Positions 23,232-32,500 are shown, numbered from the stretch's first letter. The stretch is 64,000 nucleotides of DNA from Pseudomonas sp. GM48 (GCF_000282335.1 NZ_AKJM01000112.1:1-64000); one strand, 5' to 3'. Program-made: numbers and translations. Notes: generated from the letters alone by a model not told the origin.

Positions 23232-24471
23232 TCATCGCTTCGATAGCCTGAGACGGAGTGTCCGGCGTCGCGCTCAAGTACACGGCACTTGTAAACACGT
23301 TGTTCAACGTCGCCCTTGTCAGCTGCTGTTCCCCTGAGCTGACACCAATAATGCAGAGCGCAGATGCGCCGCTTTGCGGGCCGATTTCAGTATTGATGTA
23401 AGCATCTTCAGTGCTGATCGCGGCGCTATAGTTATTTGGCACCTGACAATCCCGAGCGTTATGGACCGTTTTATAGCGATAGAAGGGCGCCTCGAGGGAG
23501 AACCTGAAGTCCCGCGTAGGCAATACGATCTGCCCAACCGCGTTTTGCGTTCTATGAACGTATGACTTGAGTTTCCAGGGCTCCATGACAGTCAGCTCGA
23601 CCGGCTCCAACGAACAGTCCGCCCCATCGCGGGTGAAGACGCCGTCAATAAAGCACTTGTGCAGGAAGTTGGCCGAGTAGCTGTAGTTGAAACGCGCAGC
23701 CGTGCAAGACGTCGAGTGCTCACAATCGGGCGGCACCGGGATATTGCGCCACATCGCGATTTTACTGACGATGCCGGTGATTTCATTGGTGCGGCGGTTC
23801 AGCATCGGGCTACCGGAGCTGCCAGCGTGAAGGTCGCAGTTGTTTTTCATGGCCAAAGGGAACACCCCGGGGTGATCGATGAACGTTCCGGCGGTTTGTT
23901 CAGCGCAGGCACTCAATCGAAGCCCGTCTTCGGCAAAGCCAGCCGGCGCGCCAACGTTAAGCACATCCTGACTCTCGTAGGTTTGATGGGACGCCAGTTT
24001 GAGCGGGTTGACCCCGGCCTGTATCAGCGACGCCAATGTCGCGTCGACTTCGAGTACTGCAAGATCGGTCCCGACCAGACTGCTCCATCGGGCCGTTCGG
24101 ATGGCGTATTGGCGCTTTCGCTGTGGCACGTCATGAAAGTAGTGGAACGTGACGCTGGCTTTCAAAGGCAGATTGGTCCGCGCCGAACCGTACTCAAAGA
24201 ACACACAATGACCGCTGGTAAGCAGGTAAGCAGGGCCAGTTGCTTGGCCTTGTCTGTTGCGCGTGTCCAGCAGCACGGCGCTGCAGGTCTCGCCCGATTG
24301 GAGGCTGAGTCGTCCCACGCCGCTCCAGATTTCATAAAAATGCTCACTGTTTTGCAAGGCTCTTGATGGTGAACCGTTGACGGTGCCTTCGCCCAAGTCG
24401 CGGGCTTGTGCGGCGGAAATAGCCAACAGGCCAATCAGGCCGGTGAAGCAAAAGAAGCTGAGATATTTCAT
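23212..24471 (-). CDS. Secreted trypsin-like serine protease
   Basis: This 419-aa protein has a signal peptide cleaved after about residue 24 and a chymotrypsin-fold domain. The triad reads His88 (LTSGHCV), Asp136 (GTDLAVLE) and Ser219 (HAGSSGSPM). A C-terminal extension of about 180 residues contains several Cys that may form disulfides. I chose ATG 24471 because AAGGA lies six bases before it; ATG 24477 directly abuts that site. Probably periplasmic or exported; the substrate is unknown. Confidence 0.8.
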   Translation of the reverse strand: MKYLSFFCFTGLIGLLAISAAQARDLGEGTVNGSPSRALQNSEHFYEIWSGVGRLSLQSGETCSAVLLDTRNRQGQATGPAYLLTSGHCVFFEYGSARTNLPLKASVTFHYFHDVPQRKRQYAIRTARWSSLVGTDLAVLEVDATLASLIQAGVNPLKLASHQTYESQDVLNVGAPAGFAEDGLRLSACAEQTAGTFIDHPGVFPLAMKNNCDLHAGSSGSPMLNRRTNEITGIVSKIAMWRNIPVPPDCEHSTSCTAARFNYSYSANFLHKCFIDGVFTRDGADCSLEPVELTVMEPWKLKSYVHRTQNAVGQIVLPTRDFRFSLEAPFYRYKTVHNARDCQVPNNYSAAISTEDAYINTEIGPQSGASALCIIGVSSGEQQLTRATLNNVFTSAVYLSATPDTPSQAIEAMITDTVP

Positions 24472-24575
24472 GTCCATTCCTTGGTGATGAAATTCGGGGT
24501 GAGCGCTATCGTGGCACGCGTCTGTGTGCCGAAAGGTATAAATAGTTATCGCGAAATGGAGTGGGCGGCGAAGAA

Positions 24576-25367
24576 TTACCGCGCGGTCGGGAGGCGGTAC
24601 TGGCCATCCTTGCCGTGAGCTGCGGTCGCCTGATTGCCGCGCACACTGATCATCTGCCGGATATCAATCCACTCGATGCCCTGAGCCTTGAGCTTGGGCA
24701 ATTCGCGCTCCAGCACCGAAAGTGTCTGCGGATACGGATGCCCGATCATCACCGCCGAGCCTTGCTTGTGCGCAAGGCTGATCGCTATCTGCAACTGAGT
24801 GAAGATCGCAGCTTCAGTACGCTCATCGTCGAGGAACACGTCCCGCGAAACGCTGGCCAAACCGATCTTCTGCGCTTCGGCAGCGGCCACGGTCAGGGCG
24901 CTGGTGCGGCTGTCGACGAAAAACTTGTGCCGTCGTTGCAAGTCCGCCATCAACCAGGCCATCGCCGCTGGTTGCGCGGTCATGCGGCTGCCCATGTGAT
25001 TGTTGATGCCGCTGGTGTACGGGACCATTTTGAACGCGGCGTTCAGGCGCTTTTCCAGCTCATCGACCGGCAGCTCGGGATGCCAGGCGAACGGTCCGGT
25101 GGCCGGATCCATGGGCATGTGCAGAATGACGATCTTGCCGGCGCGATGGGCTTCCCGGGCGAATTCGGTCGCGTGGGGCGTGTCGGGCATGATCGCCGTG
25201 GTCACCGGGCCGGGCAGGGCCAGCACGCGACGATCCCGGGGCAGGTTCTGCCCCAGGTCATCGATGATCAGACTCAGGTAGGCTTTGTGGGGCGTTGATT
25301 CGGCGGGTTCTGCGTGAGCAACACCCGCCAGGCAACACAACAGACCGATCAACAACCGCAGAAGCAT
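24576..25367 (-). CDS. Divergent polysaccharide deacetylase family protein
   Basis: This 263-aa protein has an N-terminal signal peptide (MLLRLLIGLLCCLAGVAHA). The fold of the divergent polysaccharide deacetylase (YibQ) family shows as LSLIIDDLGQN, HMPMDPATGPFAWHP and NNHMGSRMT. The Asp-Asp and His residues likely bind a metal. It starts one base from the ctpA stop, in an apparent envC-ctpA-deacetylase operon. That context links it to envelope or peptidoglycan remodelling. The substrate is unknown. Confidence 0.85.
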   Translation of the reverse strand: MLLRLLIGLLCCLAGVAHAEPAESTPHKAYLSLIIDDLGQNLPRDRRVLALPGPVTTAIMPDTPHATEFAREAHRAGKIVILHMPMDPATGPFAWHPELPVDELEKRLNAAFKMVPYTSGINNHMGSRMTAQPAAMAWLMADLQRRHKFFVDSRTSALTVAAAEAQKIGLASVSRDVFLDDERTEAAIFTQLQIAISLAHKQGSAVMIGHPYPQTLSVLERELPKLKAQGIEWIDIRQMISVRGNQATAAHGKDGQYRLPTAR

Positions 25368-25368
25368 C

Positions 25369-26688
25369 TCAGCGGCCGGACGTGATGCTCAGCCCTTTGA
25401 GCAGGCTCAGGGCCTGGGCCAGTTGGTAATCGTCGTCCTGCGGCATGGATTTGGCTTTACCGCTGGAGCCGGTCGGTTTGTCGGCACCGCCGTTGCCATT
25501 GCCCAGGTGACCTTGCAGATCGGCTTCCTTGAAGTAGTCGCTGTCCTGCTCGCTGGTAATCTTGGCCTTGCGTACTTCGATGTCCGGGACGATGCCCTGG
25601 GCCTGGATCGAGCGGCCGTTCGGCGTGTAGTACAACGCCGTGGTGATCTTCAAGGCGCGTTCATTGTTCAGCGGCAGCACGGTTTGCACCGAGCCCTTGC
25701 CGAAACTGGTGGTGCCCATCAGCACGGCGCGTTTCTGATCCTGCAGGGCGCCGGCGACAATTTCCGAAGCCGAGGCGCTGCCGCCGTTGATCAGCACGAC
25801 CATTGGCACGGCTTCGCTTTCGTCCTTGCCGGTGGCCGAGAAGCGCAGCTCCGAATTGGCGATGCGGCCCTTGGTGTAGACGATCAGGCCCTTGGTGATG
25901 AAGTGATCGACCACTTCCACCGCTGCCTGCAACACGCCACCCGGGTTGTTGCGCAGGTCGAGGATGATGCCTTTGAGCTTCTTGCCGTTGTCCTTGCGCA
26001 GCTTGGCCAGGGCCTTGGAAACCTCTTCGCCGGTCTTGACCTGGAACTGGGTAATGCGGATGTAGCCGTAGCCGGATTCCAGCAACTGGCTCTTCACGCT
26101 CTTCACCTGGATGACGGCGCGAGACAGGGTCACGTCGAACGGCGTGCCGCCGTCGCGCACCAGGGTCAGGGTGATTTTCTGGCCGATCTTGCCGCGCATT
26201 TTGTCCACGGCTTCGGTCATGCTCTGGCCACGGGTGGGCTGGCCGTTGATCTTGACGATGAAGTCGCCGGCCTGGATGCCGGCCTTGGAGGCCGGGGTGT
26301 CGTCAATGGGCGACACCACTTTGATGAAGCCATCTTCGGCTCCGACTTCGATGCCAAGGCCGCCGAACTCACCGCTGGTGCTTTCCTGCAACTCGGCGAA
26401 ATCTTCAGGGCCCAGGTAGGCGGAGTGCGGGTCGAGGTTGCTGAGCATGCCCTTGATGGCGTTTTCCAGCAGGGTCTTGTCGTCTACCGGTTCGACATAA
26501 GCGGCTTTGATCCGGTCCATCACCTCGGCAAAGGTGCGCAACTCGTCCAGCGGCAGTGGCGCCTTGGTGGTTGCGGCAGTGCCCGCAGGCGCAACCGCCG
26601 GGGCTGGTTGAGCGGCAAACGCCAGAGGCGCGCCGATCACCAGGGCGATCGTCAGGGCCAGCGAGGTAAGGCGGGACAAATGCAGCAT
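25369..26688 (-). CDS. ctpA: Carboxyl-terminal processing protease CtpA (S41)
   Basis: This 439-aa periplasmic protease has a signal peptide (LTSLALTIALVIGAPLAFA), a PDZ domain (about 103-190) and the catalytic dyad Ser306 (GGSASASEI) and Lys331 (TTSFGKGSVQ). In P. aeruginosa CtpA degrades peptidoglycan cross-link hydrolases with the lipoprotein LbcA. I chose ATG 26688, preceded by AGGAG; the frame stays open to 26841 but the extra residues lack a signal sequence. It lies directly downstream of envC. Confidence 0.93.
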   Translation of the reverse strand: MLHLSRLTSLALTIALVIGAPLAFAAQPAPAVAPAGTAATTKAPLPLDELRTFAEVMDRIKAAYVEPVDDKTLLENAIKGMLSNLDPHSAYLGPEDFAELQESTSGEFGGLGIEVGAEDGFIKVVSPIDDTPASKAGIQAGDFIVKINGQPTRGQSMTEAVDKMRGKIGQKITLTLVRDGGTPFDVTLSRAVIQVKSVKSQLLESGYGYIRITQFQVKTGEEVSKALAKLRKDNGKKLKGIILDLRNNPGGVLQAAVEVVDHFITKGLIVYTKGRIANSELRFSATGKDESEAVPMVVLINGGSASASEIVAGALQDQKRAVLMGTTSFGKGSVQTVLPLNNERALKITTALYYTPNGRSIQAQGIVPDIEVRKAKITSEQDSDYFKEADLQGHLGNGNGGADKPTGSSGKAKSMPQDDDYQLAQALSLLKGLSITSGR

Positions 26689-26722
26689 GTCGAACGAACT
26701 CCTAATGTAGGTGACTCTACGC

Positions 26723-28018
26723 CTATCCTTGCGCGTGGCACCATTGCGCAGGGTCACTCGGGTGACCCTGCTGACGAATTGCGAAATACAGCGCTGGTGT
26801 GTCCTGCCCGCCACTGTTACCGACAGTGGAAATAGGTTCACCGGCTTTTACAACGTCACCCGCAGACTTGAGCAGCGTCTGGTTGTGACCGTACAGACTC
26901 AAATAACCATTGCCGTGGTCGAGAATCACCAGCAGCCCGGCGCCACGCAACCAGTCGGCGAACACCACGCGGCCACCGTGCACGGCATGTACCGCACTGC
27001 CGGCAGACGCGCCGATCATCACGCCGTCCCACTTGGTCCGGGCATCGTCGCCACGGTTTTCACCGAAACGCGCCAACAGTCGACCATCGACAGGCCAGGG
27101 AAGTTTGCCGCGGGCTGATACAAACGGACCGCCAAAGGTCTCGCCGGAGCTGGAAACCAGTGCGCCAGGTGTCGACTTGACCGGTTTGCGCGGGGCGTCG
27201 TCGCTGGCATCTGCCTGCGCCTGGGCCTCACGTAAACGCTTTTTTTCGGCTTCCTGCTGGGCAATCAGCGCTTTTTGCCGCGCTTCTTCTGCCTCACGGG
27301 CCTGGCGGGCCAGGGTTTCCTCAATGGTTTTAAGGACTTTAGACAGGTCTGCCTGATCCTGCTCGCGTGCCGCCAGCTTCTGATCGCGAGCCTTTACGTC
27401 GTCATTGAGTTTGGCCAGGACTTGCTGGCGCTCCTTGCGGACTTTCTCGAGCTCGTCACGCTGGGTGTCGAGGCTGCTTTGCTGCACCAGCAGTTGCGCC
27501 TGCTGCATGGCGATGTCTTTCTCGACATTGGAAAGTTGGCGCAGGGTTTCGTTGAAGTTCTTCAACTGCTCCAGGCGAGCCTGGCTCAGGTAGTCGTAAT
27601 AGGTGAGGGTGCGGGCGAATCTTTCCGGATTCTGCTGGTTGAGCAGCAGCTTGAGGTATTCCTGGCGACCGTTCTGGTAGGCCGCCCTGGCCTGAATGGC
27701 GATCAGTCGTTGCTGTTCAGTGCGCGCGCTCTGGAGTTTTTTTTTCTCCGCATCGAGCCGCTGCAGCTCGGCTTCGCTTTTCTTCAGCTCTTTCTGCAGG
27801 GCTTCGACCTGCTTCTCGAGCTTGCCCATTTCGGTTTCGGTGCCTTTGAGCTCTTTCTGCACACCGGACTTTTCTTCCTGCAGCTTGCCCAGCAGTTTCT
27901 TCAGCTCGGCAATGTCCTGACGCGTGGCGTCCAACTGTTGTTGGGTGTCTGCGCGCTCGTCGGCAAAGGCCGGTTGGAGCAGGCATGTCAGGGCTAGGGC
28001 TATCAGGACGCGAAGCAT
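26723..28018 (-). CDS. envC: Murein hydrolase activator EnvC
   Basis: This 431-aa protein has a signal peptide (MLRVLIALALTCLLQPAFA). A long coiled coil follows (about 22-265, heptads such as LEKQVEALQKELKKSEAELQ). The C-terminal LytM/M23 domain starts LPWPVDGRLLARFGENRG. The zinc-binding residues of active M23 enzymes appear replaced (KWDGVMIGA, LYFAIRQQ), as in EnvC activators of amidases that split daughter cells. I chose ATG 28018 because it begins the signal peptide; no strong ribosome binding site is visible. Confidence 0.92.
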   Translation of the reverse strand: MLRVLIALALTCLLQPAFADERADTQQQLDATRQDIAELKKLLGKLQEEKSGVQKELKGTETEMGKLEKQVEALQKELKKSEAELQRLDAEKKKLQSARTEQQRLIAIQARAAYQNGRQEYLKLLLNQQNPERFARTLTYYDYLSQARLEQLKNFNETLRQLSNVEKDIAMQQAQLLVQQSSLDTQRDELEKVRKERQQVLAKLNDDVKARDQKLAAREQDQADLSKVLKTIEETLARQAREAEEARQKALIAQQEAEKKRLREAQAQADASDDAPRKPVKSTPGALVSSSGETFGGPFVSARGKLPWPVDGRLLARFGENRGDDARTKWDGVMIGASAGSAVHAVHGGRVVFADWLRGAGLLVILDHGNGYLSLYGHNQTLLKSAGDVVKAGEPISTVGNSGGQDTPALYFAIRQQGHPSDPAQWCHAQG

Positions 28019-28141
28019 AGGGGCGGGCGGCACCAGGGAAAGGGACGGCCTAGTATGCCCGCCATGGGCGGCAAAAAAAATGCCCATTTCTGACTGTGTG
28101 ATAACTGGAGCGAAGTTGCCCTTGAAAACACCCCAAACCAA

Positions 28142-28230
28142 TGTGGGAGCGGGCTTGCTCGCGAAAGCGGTGTGTCAGGCAACATTAATGTCGACTGGCA
28201 CAATGCCTTCGCGAGCAAGCCCGCTCCCAC
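28142..28230. repeat. REP pair (BIME)
   Basis: Two inverted GGGAGCGGGCTTGCTCGCG-type arms lie between envC and gpmI. Confidence 0.9.
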
Positions 28231-28259
28231 TTTGGTTTTGCGGTGTTTGAGTGGCCCGG

Positions 28260-29789
28260 TTATACCAGAATCGAACTCCCGGTCATTTCTGCCGGTTGCT
28301 CAAGGCCCAGCAACTTCAGCATGGTTGGCGCCACGTCCGCCAGCACGCCACCTTCGCGGACTTTCAAGTCGCGCTTGCCGACATAGATGAACGGCACCGG
28401 CTCGCTGGTGTGCGCAGTGTGCGCCTGGCCAGTGGTTTCATCGGACATTTGCTCGACGTTGCCATGGTCGGCGGTGATCAAGGCTTCGCCGCCGACTTTT
28501 TCCAGGGCATCGACGATGCGGCCCACGCACAGGTCCAGGCATTCAACAGCCTTGACCGCCGCTTCGAACACGCCGCTGTGACCGACCATGTCGCCGTTGG
28601 CGTAGTTGACCACGATCACGTCGTAACGCTGGTTTTCGATGGCGTCGACGATGCGGTCGGTGACTTCCGGTGCGCTCATTTCCGGCTGCAAGTCATAGGT
28701 AGCGACTTTCGGCGACGGAATCAGGATGCGTTCTTCGCCCGGGAACGGTTCTTCGCGACCGCCGGAGAAGAAGAAGGTCACGTGGGCATATTTTTCGGTT
28801 TCGGCAATACGCAGCTGGGTCTTGCCGTTTTTCGCCAGGTAGTCGCCCAGCACGTTTTCCAGGCTGCCGGCAGCGAAAGCCGACGGCGCAGGGATGCTGG
28901 CGGCGTATTGGGTCAGCATGACGAAACCGGCCAGTTTCGGCTGGCGGGCACGTTCGAACTCACTGAAGTTGTCTTCGACGAACACGCGGGTCAGCTCGCG
29001 GGCGCGGTCGGCGCGGAAGTTCATGAACACCACGGCATCGCCGTCTTCGACTTTTACCGGCTCACCGATGGAGGTGGCCTTGACGAACTCGTCGCTCTCG
29101 CCACGCTCGTATGCCGCTTGCAGGCCTTCCTGAGCGGTGGCGGCGTTGAATTCGCCCTGGCCATCGACAATCAGGTTGTAGGCCTGGGACACACGGTCCC
29201 AACGGTTGTCGCGGTCCATGGCGTAGTAACGGCCGATCAGGCTGGCGATCCGGCCTTTGCCCAGGGCCTGGAAGGTCGCGTCGAGCAGTTCGATCGACGA
29301 CTGCGCGCTTTTCGGCGGAGTGTCGCGGCCATCGAGGAAGGCGTGCAGATAGATGTTTTGAGCGCCGCGCTTGTAGGCCAGTTCGGCCATGGCGACCAGG
29401 TGATCCTGGTGGCTATGCACGCCGCCATCGGACAGCAGGCCCATGAAATGCACGGCTTTGCCGGCGGCGACGGCTTTGTCCACGGCGGCGCAGATGGTCG
29501 GGTTCTCGAAGAACTCACCGTCGCGGATCGATTTGGTGACGCGAGTGAAGTCCTGGTACACCACGCGGCCGGCGCCCAGGTTCATGTGGCCGACTTCGGA
29601 GTTGCCCATCTGGCCGTCCGGCAGGCCGACGTCCATGCCGCTGCCCGAGATCAGGCCGTTTGGCACGGTGGCCCACAGACGATCCAGTACAGGCTTCTTC
29701 GCCGCGAAAATGGCATTGGATTCGGGGTTGTCGCTGTGACCGAAGCCGTCGAGAATCATCAGGACCAAAGGTTTAGGCGTGGTAGTCAT
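28260..29789 (-). CDS. gpmI: 2,3-bisphosphoglycerate-independent phosphoglycerate mutase
   Basis: This 509-aa metalloenzyme interconverts 3- and 2-phosphoglycerate in glycolysis and gluconeogenesis. Visible are Asp14 (MILDGFG), the nucleophile Ser64 (MGNSEVGHMN), FLDGRDTPP, the metal site near YANGDMVGHSG, and TADHGNVEQM near the C-terminus. The length is normal. It is divergent from the rhodanese gene. Confidence 0.96.
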   Translation of the reverse strand: MTTTPKPLVLMILDGFGHSDNPESNAIFAAKKPVLDRLWATVPNGLISGSGMDVGLPDGQMGNSEVGHMNLGAGRVVYQDFTRVTKSIRDGEFFENPTICAAVDKAVAAGKAVHFMGLLSDGGVHSHQDHLVAMAELAYKRGAQNIYLHAFLDGRDTPPKSAQSSIELLDATFQALGKGRIASLIGRYYAMDRDNRWDRVSQAYNLIVDGQGEFNAATAQEGLQAAYERGESDEFVKATSIGEPVKVEDGDAVVFMNFRADRARELTRVFVEDNFSEFERARQPKLAGFVMLTQYAASIPAPSAFAAGSLENVLGDYLAKNGKTQLRIAETEKYAHVTFFFSGGREEPFPGEERILIPSPKVATYDLQPEMSAPEVTDRIVDAIENQRYDVIVVNYANGDMVGHSGVFEAAVKAVECLDLCVGRIVDALEKVGGEALITADHGNVEQMSDETTGQAHTAHTSEPVPFIYVGKRDLKVREGGVLADVAPTMLKLLGLEQPAEMTGSSILV

Positions 29790-29941
29790 GGAATTCGCTC
29801 TGGCTTAAGTAAAAAGGGGCGATGGAAAAGGGAGTCGCAGTTTAAAGCGAAGTTCCGGCCGCGTCACCGCCGGACGGGGTTTGGCCCACCATAGTGGCTG
29901 TGTATACTGGCCGACATTTTAACGCCCTGGAACCTCCTTCG

Positions 29942-30355
29942 ATGGTTGCTCACCTGATTGAATTCGCCACTAACCACTACATTCTCGTCGGTATCTTCGT
30001 CGTACTGCTGGCGTTGCTGATTGCCTATCAAATGCAGGGCGGCGGCCGTAGCCTGAGCACCGGCGAACTGACCGGCCTGGTCAACAAGGACGCTGGCGTC
30101 GTGGTTGATATCCGTCCGAGCAAGGATTTCGCCGCCGGTCACATTGTCGGTGCGGTGAACATTCCCCAGGACAAACTGGCCGCCCGTGTTGGCGAACTGG
30201 AAAAACACAAGGCCAAGACCATCATCCTGGTCGACGCCATGGGCCAGACTGCCGGCACCCACGCCCGCGAATTGATGAAATCCGGCTTCACCGCCGCCAA
30301 GCTGTCCGGCGGTATCTCCAGCTGGAAAGCCGACAATCTGCCGCTGGTGAAGTGA
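29942..30355 (+). CDS. Membrane-anchored rhodanese-like protein
   Basis: This 137-aa protein has one N-terminal membrane segment (ILVGIFVVLLALLIAYQM) and a rhodanese domain (VVVDIRPSKDFAAGHIVGAVNIP). The usual active-site Cys is missing: the loop reads ILVDAMGQTAG. It is therefore likely a non-catalytic rhodanese, the YibN type found beside grxC and secB in many proteobacteria. ATG 29942 was chosen over an upstream GTG because the membrane segment follows directly. Confidence 0.88.
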   Translation: MVAHLIEFATNHYILVGIFVVLLALLIAYQMQGGGRSLSTGELTGLVNKDAGVVVDIRPSKDFAAGHIVGAVNIPQDKLAARVGELEKHKAKTIILVDAMGQTAGTHARELMKSGFTAAKLSGGISSWKADNLPLVK

Positions 30356-30356
30356 T

Positions 30357-30611
30357 ATGAGTAGCGTCGTCGTCTATTCCAGCGATTACTGCCCTTACTG
30401 CTCGCGAGCCAAGTACCTGCTCGAGAACAAAGGCGTGGCCTTCGAAGAGATCAAGGTCGATGGCAAGCCGCAGGTGCGCGCTGCAATGGCCCAGAAGGCC
30501 GGACGTACGTCCGTGCCGCAAATCTGGATCGGCAGCACCCACGTGGGCGGTTGTGATGACTTGTTCGCCCTGGAGCGCGCGGGCAAACTCGACGCGCTGC
30601 TCGAGGCCTGA
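30357..30611 (+). CDS. grxC: Glutaredoxin GrxC
   Basis: This 84-aa protein has the dithiol active site Cys12-Pro-Tyr-Cys15, the cis-Pro segment RTSVPQIWIG and the glutathione-binding GGCDDLFALE. It reduces disulfides and glutathionylated proteins in the cytoplasm. It starts one base after the rhodanese stop. Confidence 0.96.
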   Translation: MSSVVVYSSDYCPYCSRAKYLLENKGVAFEEIKVDGKPQVRAAMAQKAGRTSVPQIWIGSTHVGGCDDLFALERAGKLDALLEA

Positions 30612-30667
30612 CGGTTATACCCCAAACAAGCAAACCTAAAAGAACCCTGGATCAAGAAGGATCTGCG

Positions 30668-31153
30668 ATGACTGACCAACAGAACACTGCTGCGAACGAA
30701 GAAGAAACTGCACCGCAATTCTCCTTGCAGCGCATTTATGTGCGTGACCTGTCCTTCGAAGCTCCGAAAAGCCCGGCGATCTTCCGCCAGCAGTGGGAGC
30801 CGAGCGTCGCCCTGGATCTGAACACCCGTCAAAAGACGCTGGAATCCGACTTCCACGAAGTCGTGCTGACCCTGTCGGTTACCGTGAAAAACGGTGACGA
30901 AGTGGCGTTCATCGCCGAAGTGCAGCAGGCCGGTATCTTCCTGATCAAGAATCTGGATGACGCTTCGATGAGCCACACCCTGGGTGCGTTCTGCCCGAAC
31001 ATCCTGTTCCCGTACGCTCGCGAAACCCTGGACAGCCTGGTGACCCGCGGTTCGTTCCCAGCACTGATGCTGGCTCCGGTGAACTTCGACGCGCTGTACG
31101 CGCAAGAGCTGCAACGCATGCAGGCTGCCGGCGAGACTCCGACCGTTCAGTAA
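30668..31153 (+). CDS. secB: Protein-export chaperone SecB
   Basis: This 161-aa protein has the SecB hallmarks FSLQRIYVRDLSFEAP, QAGIFLI and LFPYARETLDSLVTRGSFP. As a tetramer it keeps precursors unfolded for SecA. An AAGGAT site precedes the ATG. It is third in the rhodanese-grxC-secB operon. Confidence 0.97.
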   Translation: MTDQQNTAANEEETAPQFSLQRIYVRDLSFEAPKSPAIFRQQWEPSVALDLNTRQKTLESDFHEVVLTLSVTVKNGDEVAFIAEVQQAGIFLIKNLDDASMSHTLGAFCPNILFPYARETLDSLVTRGSFPALMLAPVNFDALYAQELQRMQAAGETPTVQ

Positions 31154-31181
31154 GCATTCCTGAACGTCGAGGCAAGTCCAA

Positions 31182-31272
31182 TGTGGGAGCGGGCTTGCTC
31201 GCGAAAGTGGTTGATCATTCAACATCAATGTTGACTGACACGACGCCTTCGCGAGCAAGCCCGCTCCCACAT
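31182..31272. repeat. REP pair (BIME)
   Basis: Inverted GGGAGCGGGCTTGCTCGCG-type arms lie between the convergent secB and trmL genes. Confidence 0.9.
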
Positions 31273-31285
31273 TTGTTATGCGGTG

Positions 31286-31741
31286 TTACTTGAAGCCGTT
31301 TTGGCGCCAGGCTTCGTAAACTGCCACTGCGACAGTGTTCGACAGGTTCAGGCTACGGCAGCCCTCGCGCATCGGCAGGCGCAGGCGTTGTTCGGCGGGC
31401 AGGGCATCCAGCACCTCGGCCGGCAGGCCACGGCTTTCCGGGCCGAACAGGAACGCGTCGCCCGGGGCGAAGCTGGCATCGTGGAACGGCCGCGAGCCTT
31501 TGGTGGTGAACGCGAACACCCGCGGGTGACCGAGGCTTTCCAGGCAGCTGGCCAGGTCCGCATGGCGTTGCAGAGTGGCATACTCGTGGTAGTCGAGACC
31601 GGCCCGGCGCAGGCGTTTGTCGTCCATCTCGAAGCCCAGCGGTTCGATCAAATGCAGGTGGCAGCCACTGTTGGCGCACAGCCTGATAACGTTGCCGGTA
31701 TTCGGCGGAATTTCTGGTTGGAAAAGGATGACGTGAAACAT
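31286..31741 (-). CDS. trmL: tRNA (cytidine(34)-2'-O)-methyltransferase TrmL
   Basis: This 151-aa SPOUT methyltransferase starts MFHVILFQPEIPPNTGNVIRL. The knotted cofactor site reads FGPESRGLP and LRLPMREGCRSLNLSNTVAVAVYE. It methylates the wobble base of leucine tRNAs. Its start codon overlaps the start of the divergent membrane protein gene. Confidence 0.95.
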   Translation of the reverse strand: MFHVILFQPEIPPNTGNVIRLCANSGCHLHLIEPLGFEMDDKRLRRAGLDYHEYATLQRHADLASCLESLGHPRVFAFTTKGSRPFHDASFAPGDAFLFGPESRGLPAEVLDALPAEQRLRLPMREGCRSLNLSNTVAVAVYEAWRQNGFK

Positions 31742-32180
31742 GCACGGCTCCGAAGGTAAAGATGACGCGCATTCTACGCCGCCAGAAGGCGTGCGTTCGA
31801 AACTATTCCTGCGGGTAATGGGCTCGCTGGCGATTGTCGGGATGATGGTCGGGATGATGATCGGTCGCCTGACCGCGCCAGACCCCAGTCAGTTGCAGCA
31901 GGTTGAAGTGACGAGCGATGGACTGGTGGTGTGGTTCAACAACGAGCCCGAAACCCACGGCGAAATGGTGGACGGCAGTGTCGCGCTGCTGTTTGGCGCC
32001 GAGGGCAAGGCGCAGAAAGGCCAGCTCAAGCTCGGCGGCAAGGACGTGAACTGGCGGGTACGTTTGAGCGATGGGGGGTTGTTGCTGACACTGGTGGCGG
32101 CCCGGCCCCTGCAGGGCGAGTGGGCCGGTAGCGAGGTCGATGACCGCTGGCGGCTGGAGATCCATCTCCGGGAGCAATAA
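31740..32180 (+). CDS. Small single-pass membrane protein, function unknown
   Basis: This protein is 146 aa if started at ATG 31740. One membrane segment (about residues 29-46, GSLAIVGMMVGMMIGRL) is followed by a 95-residue domain, probably periplasmic, ending in DDRWRLEIHLREQ. The chosen ATG overlaps the trmL start on the other strand, leaving no room for a ribosome binding site. GTG 31791 or ATG 31819 are possible true starts. I do not recognise the family. Confidence 0.6.
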   Translation: MHGSEGKDDAHSTPPEGVRSKLFLRVMGSLAIVGMMVGMMIGRLTAPDPSQLQQVEVTSDGLVVWFNNEPETHGEMVDGSVALLFGAEGKAQKGQLKLGGKDVNWRVRLSDGGLLLTLVAARPLQGEWAGSEVDDRWRLEIHLREQ

Positions 32181-32395
32181 AAGAGGGAATCCCCGGCCTG
32201 CCTGTACCAAGGTTCCCGAAACGGGAGGCTCGTCGCGAGTGCGGTTTGAGCCTGGTGTAAAGAAGGAACCCCTGACCTGCCTGTATCAAGGGCCCCAAAA
32301 CGGTCGGGCTCGTCGCAGCTGCGGTGTGAGCCCGGTGTTAAAGAGGGGAATCCCCGGCCTGCCTGTACCAAGGTCCCCGAAACCGGGTGGGTGAA
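32181..32395 (+). repeat. Tandem intergenic repeat, about 80-bp unit, 2.7 copies
   Basis: Units begin at 32181, 32260 and 32341 with AAGAGGGGAATCCCCGGCCT or close variants, each followed by GCCTGTACCAAGG-like sequence and then CGGGCTCGTCGC-like sequence. The third copy stops at about 32395. The units are diverged, roughly 80-85% identical by eye. This is unlike the REP elements of the window and non-coding as far as I can see. Confidence 0.7.
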
Positions 32396-32474
32396 CTGAT
32401 TCACTTGAAAGGGTTATTGCAGGGGGCGTGCCAGTTTTCACAATGAGAAACAAAAAACTGGTTTGAAACGCTGA

Positions 32475-32500
32475 AAGCCCCGAGATTCGGGGCTTTCGTG
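32475..32500. terminator. Terminator-like hairpin
   Basis: AAAGCCCCGA-GATT-CGGGGCTTT with flanking T-rich sequence gives a strong stem. It could end transcription from the small membrane protein gene. Confidence 0.65.

Noticed and set aside
28251..29894. 547-codon plus-strand ORF opposite gpmI
   Set aside because: It is antisense to a certain gene, has low-complexity composition and no domain. Long antisense frames are common in high-GC DNA.
29942..30355. Active thiosulfate sulfurtransferase
   Set aside because: The rhodanese active-site loop lacks the catalytic Cys (ILVDAMGQ), so only a rhodanese-like fold is claimed.
32181..32395. CRISPR array
   Set aside because: The units are about 80 bp, diverged and without short repeats separated by unique spacers. 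No cas gene is in the window.
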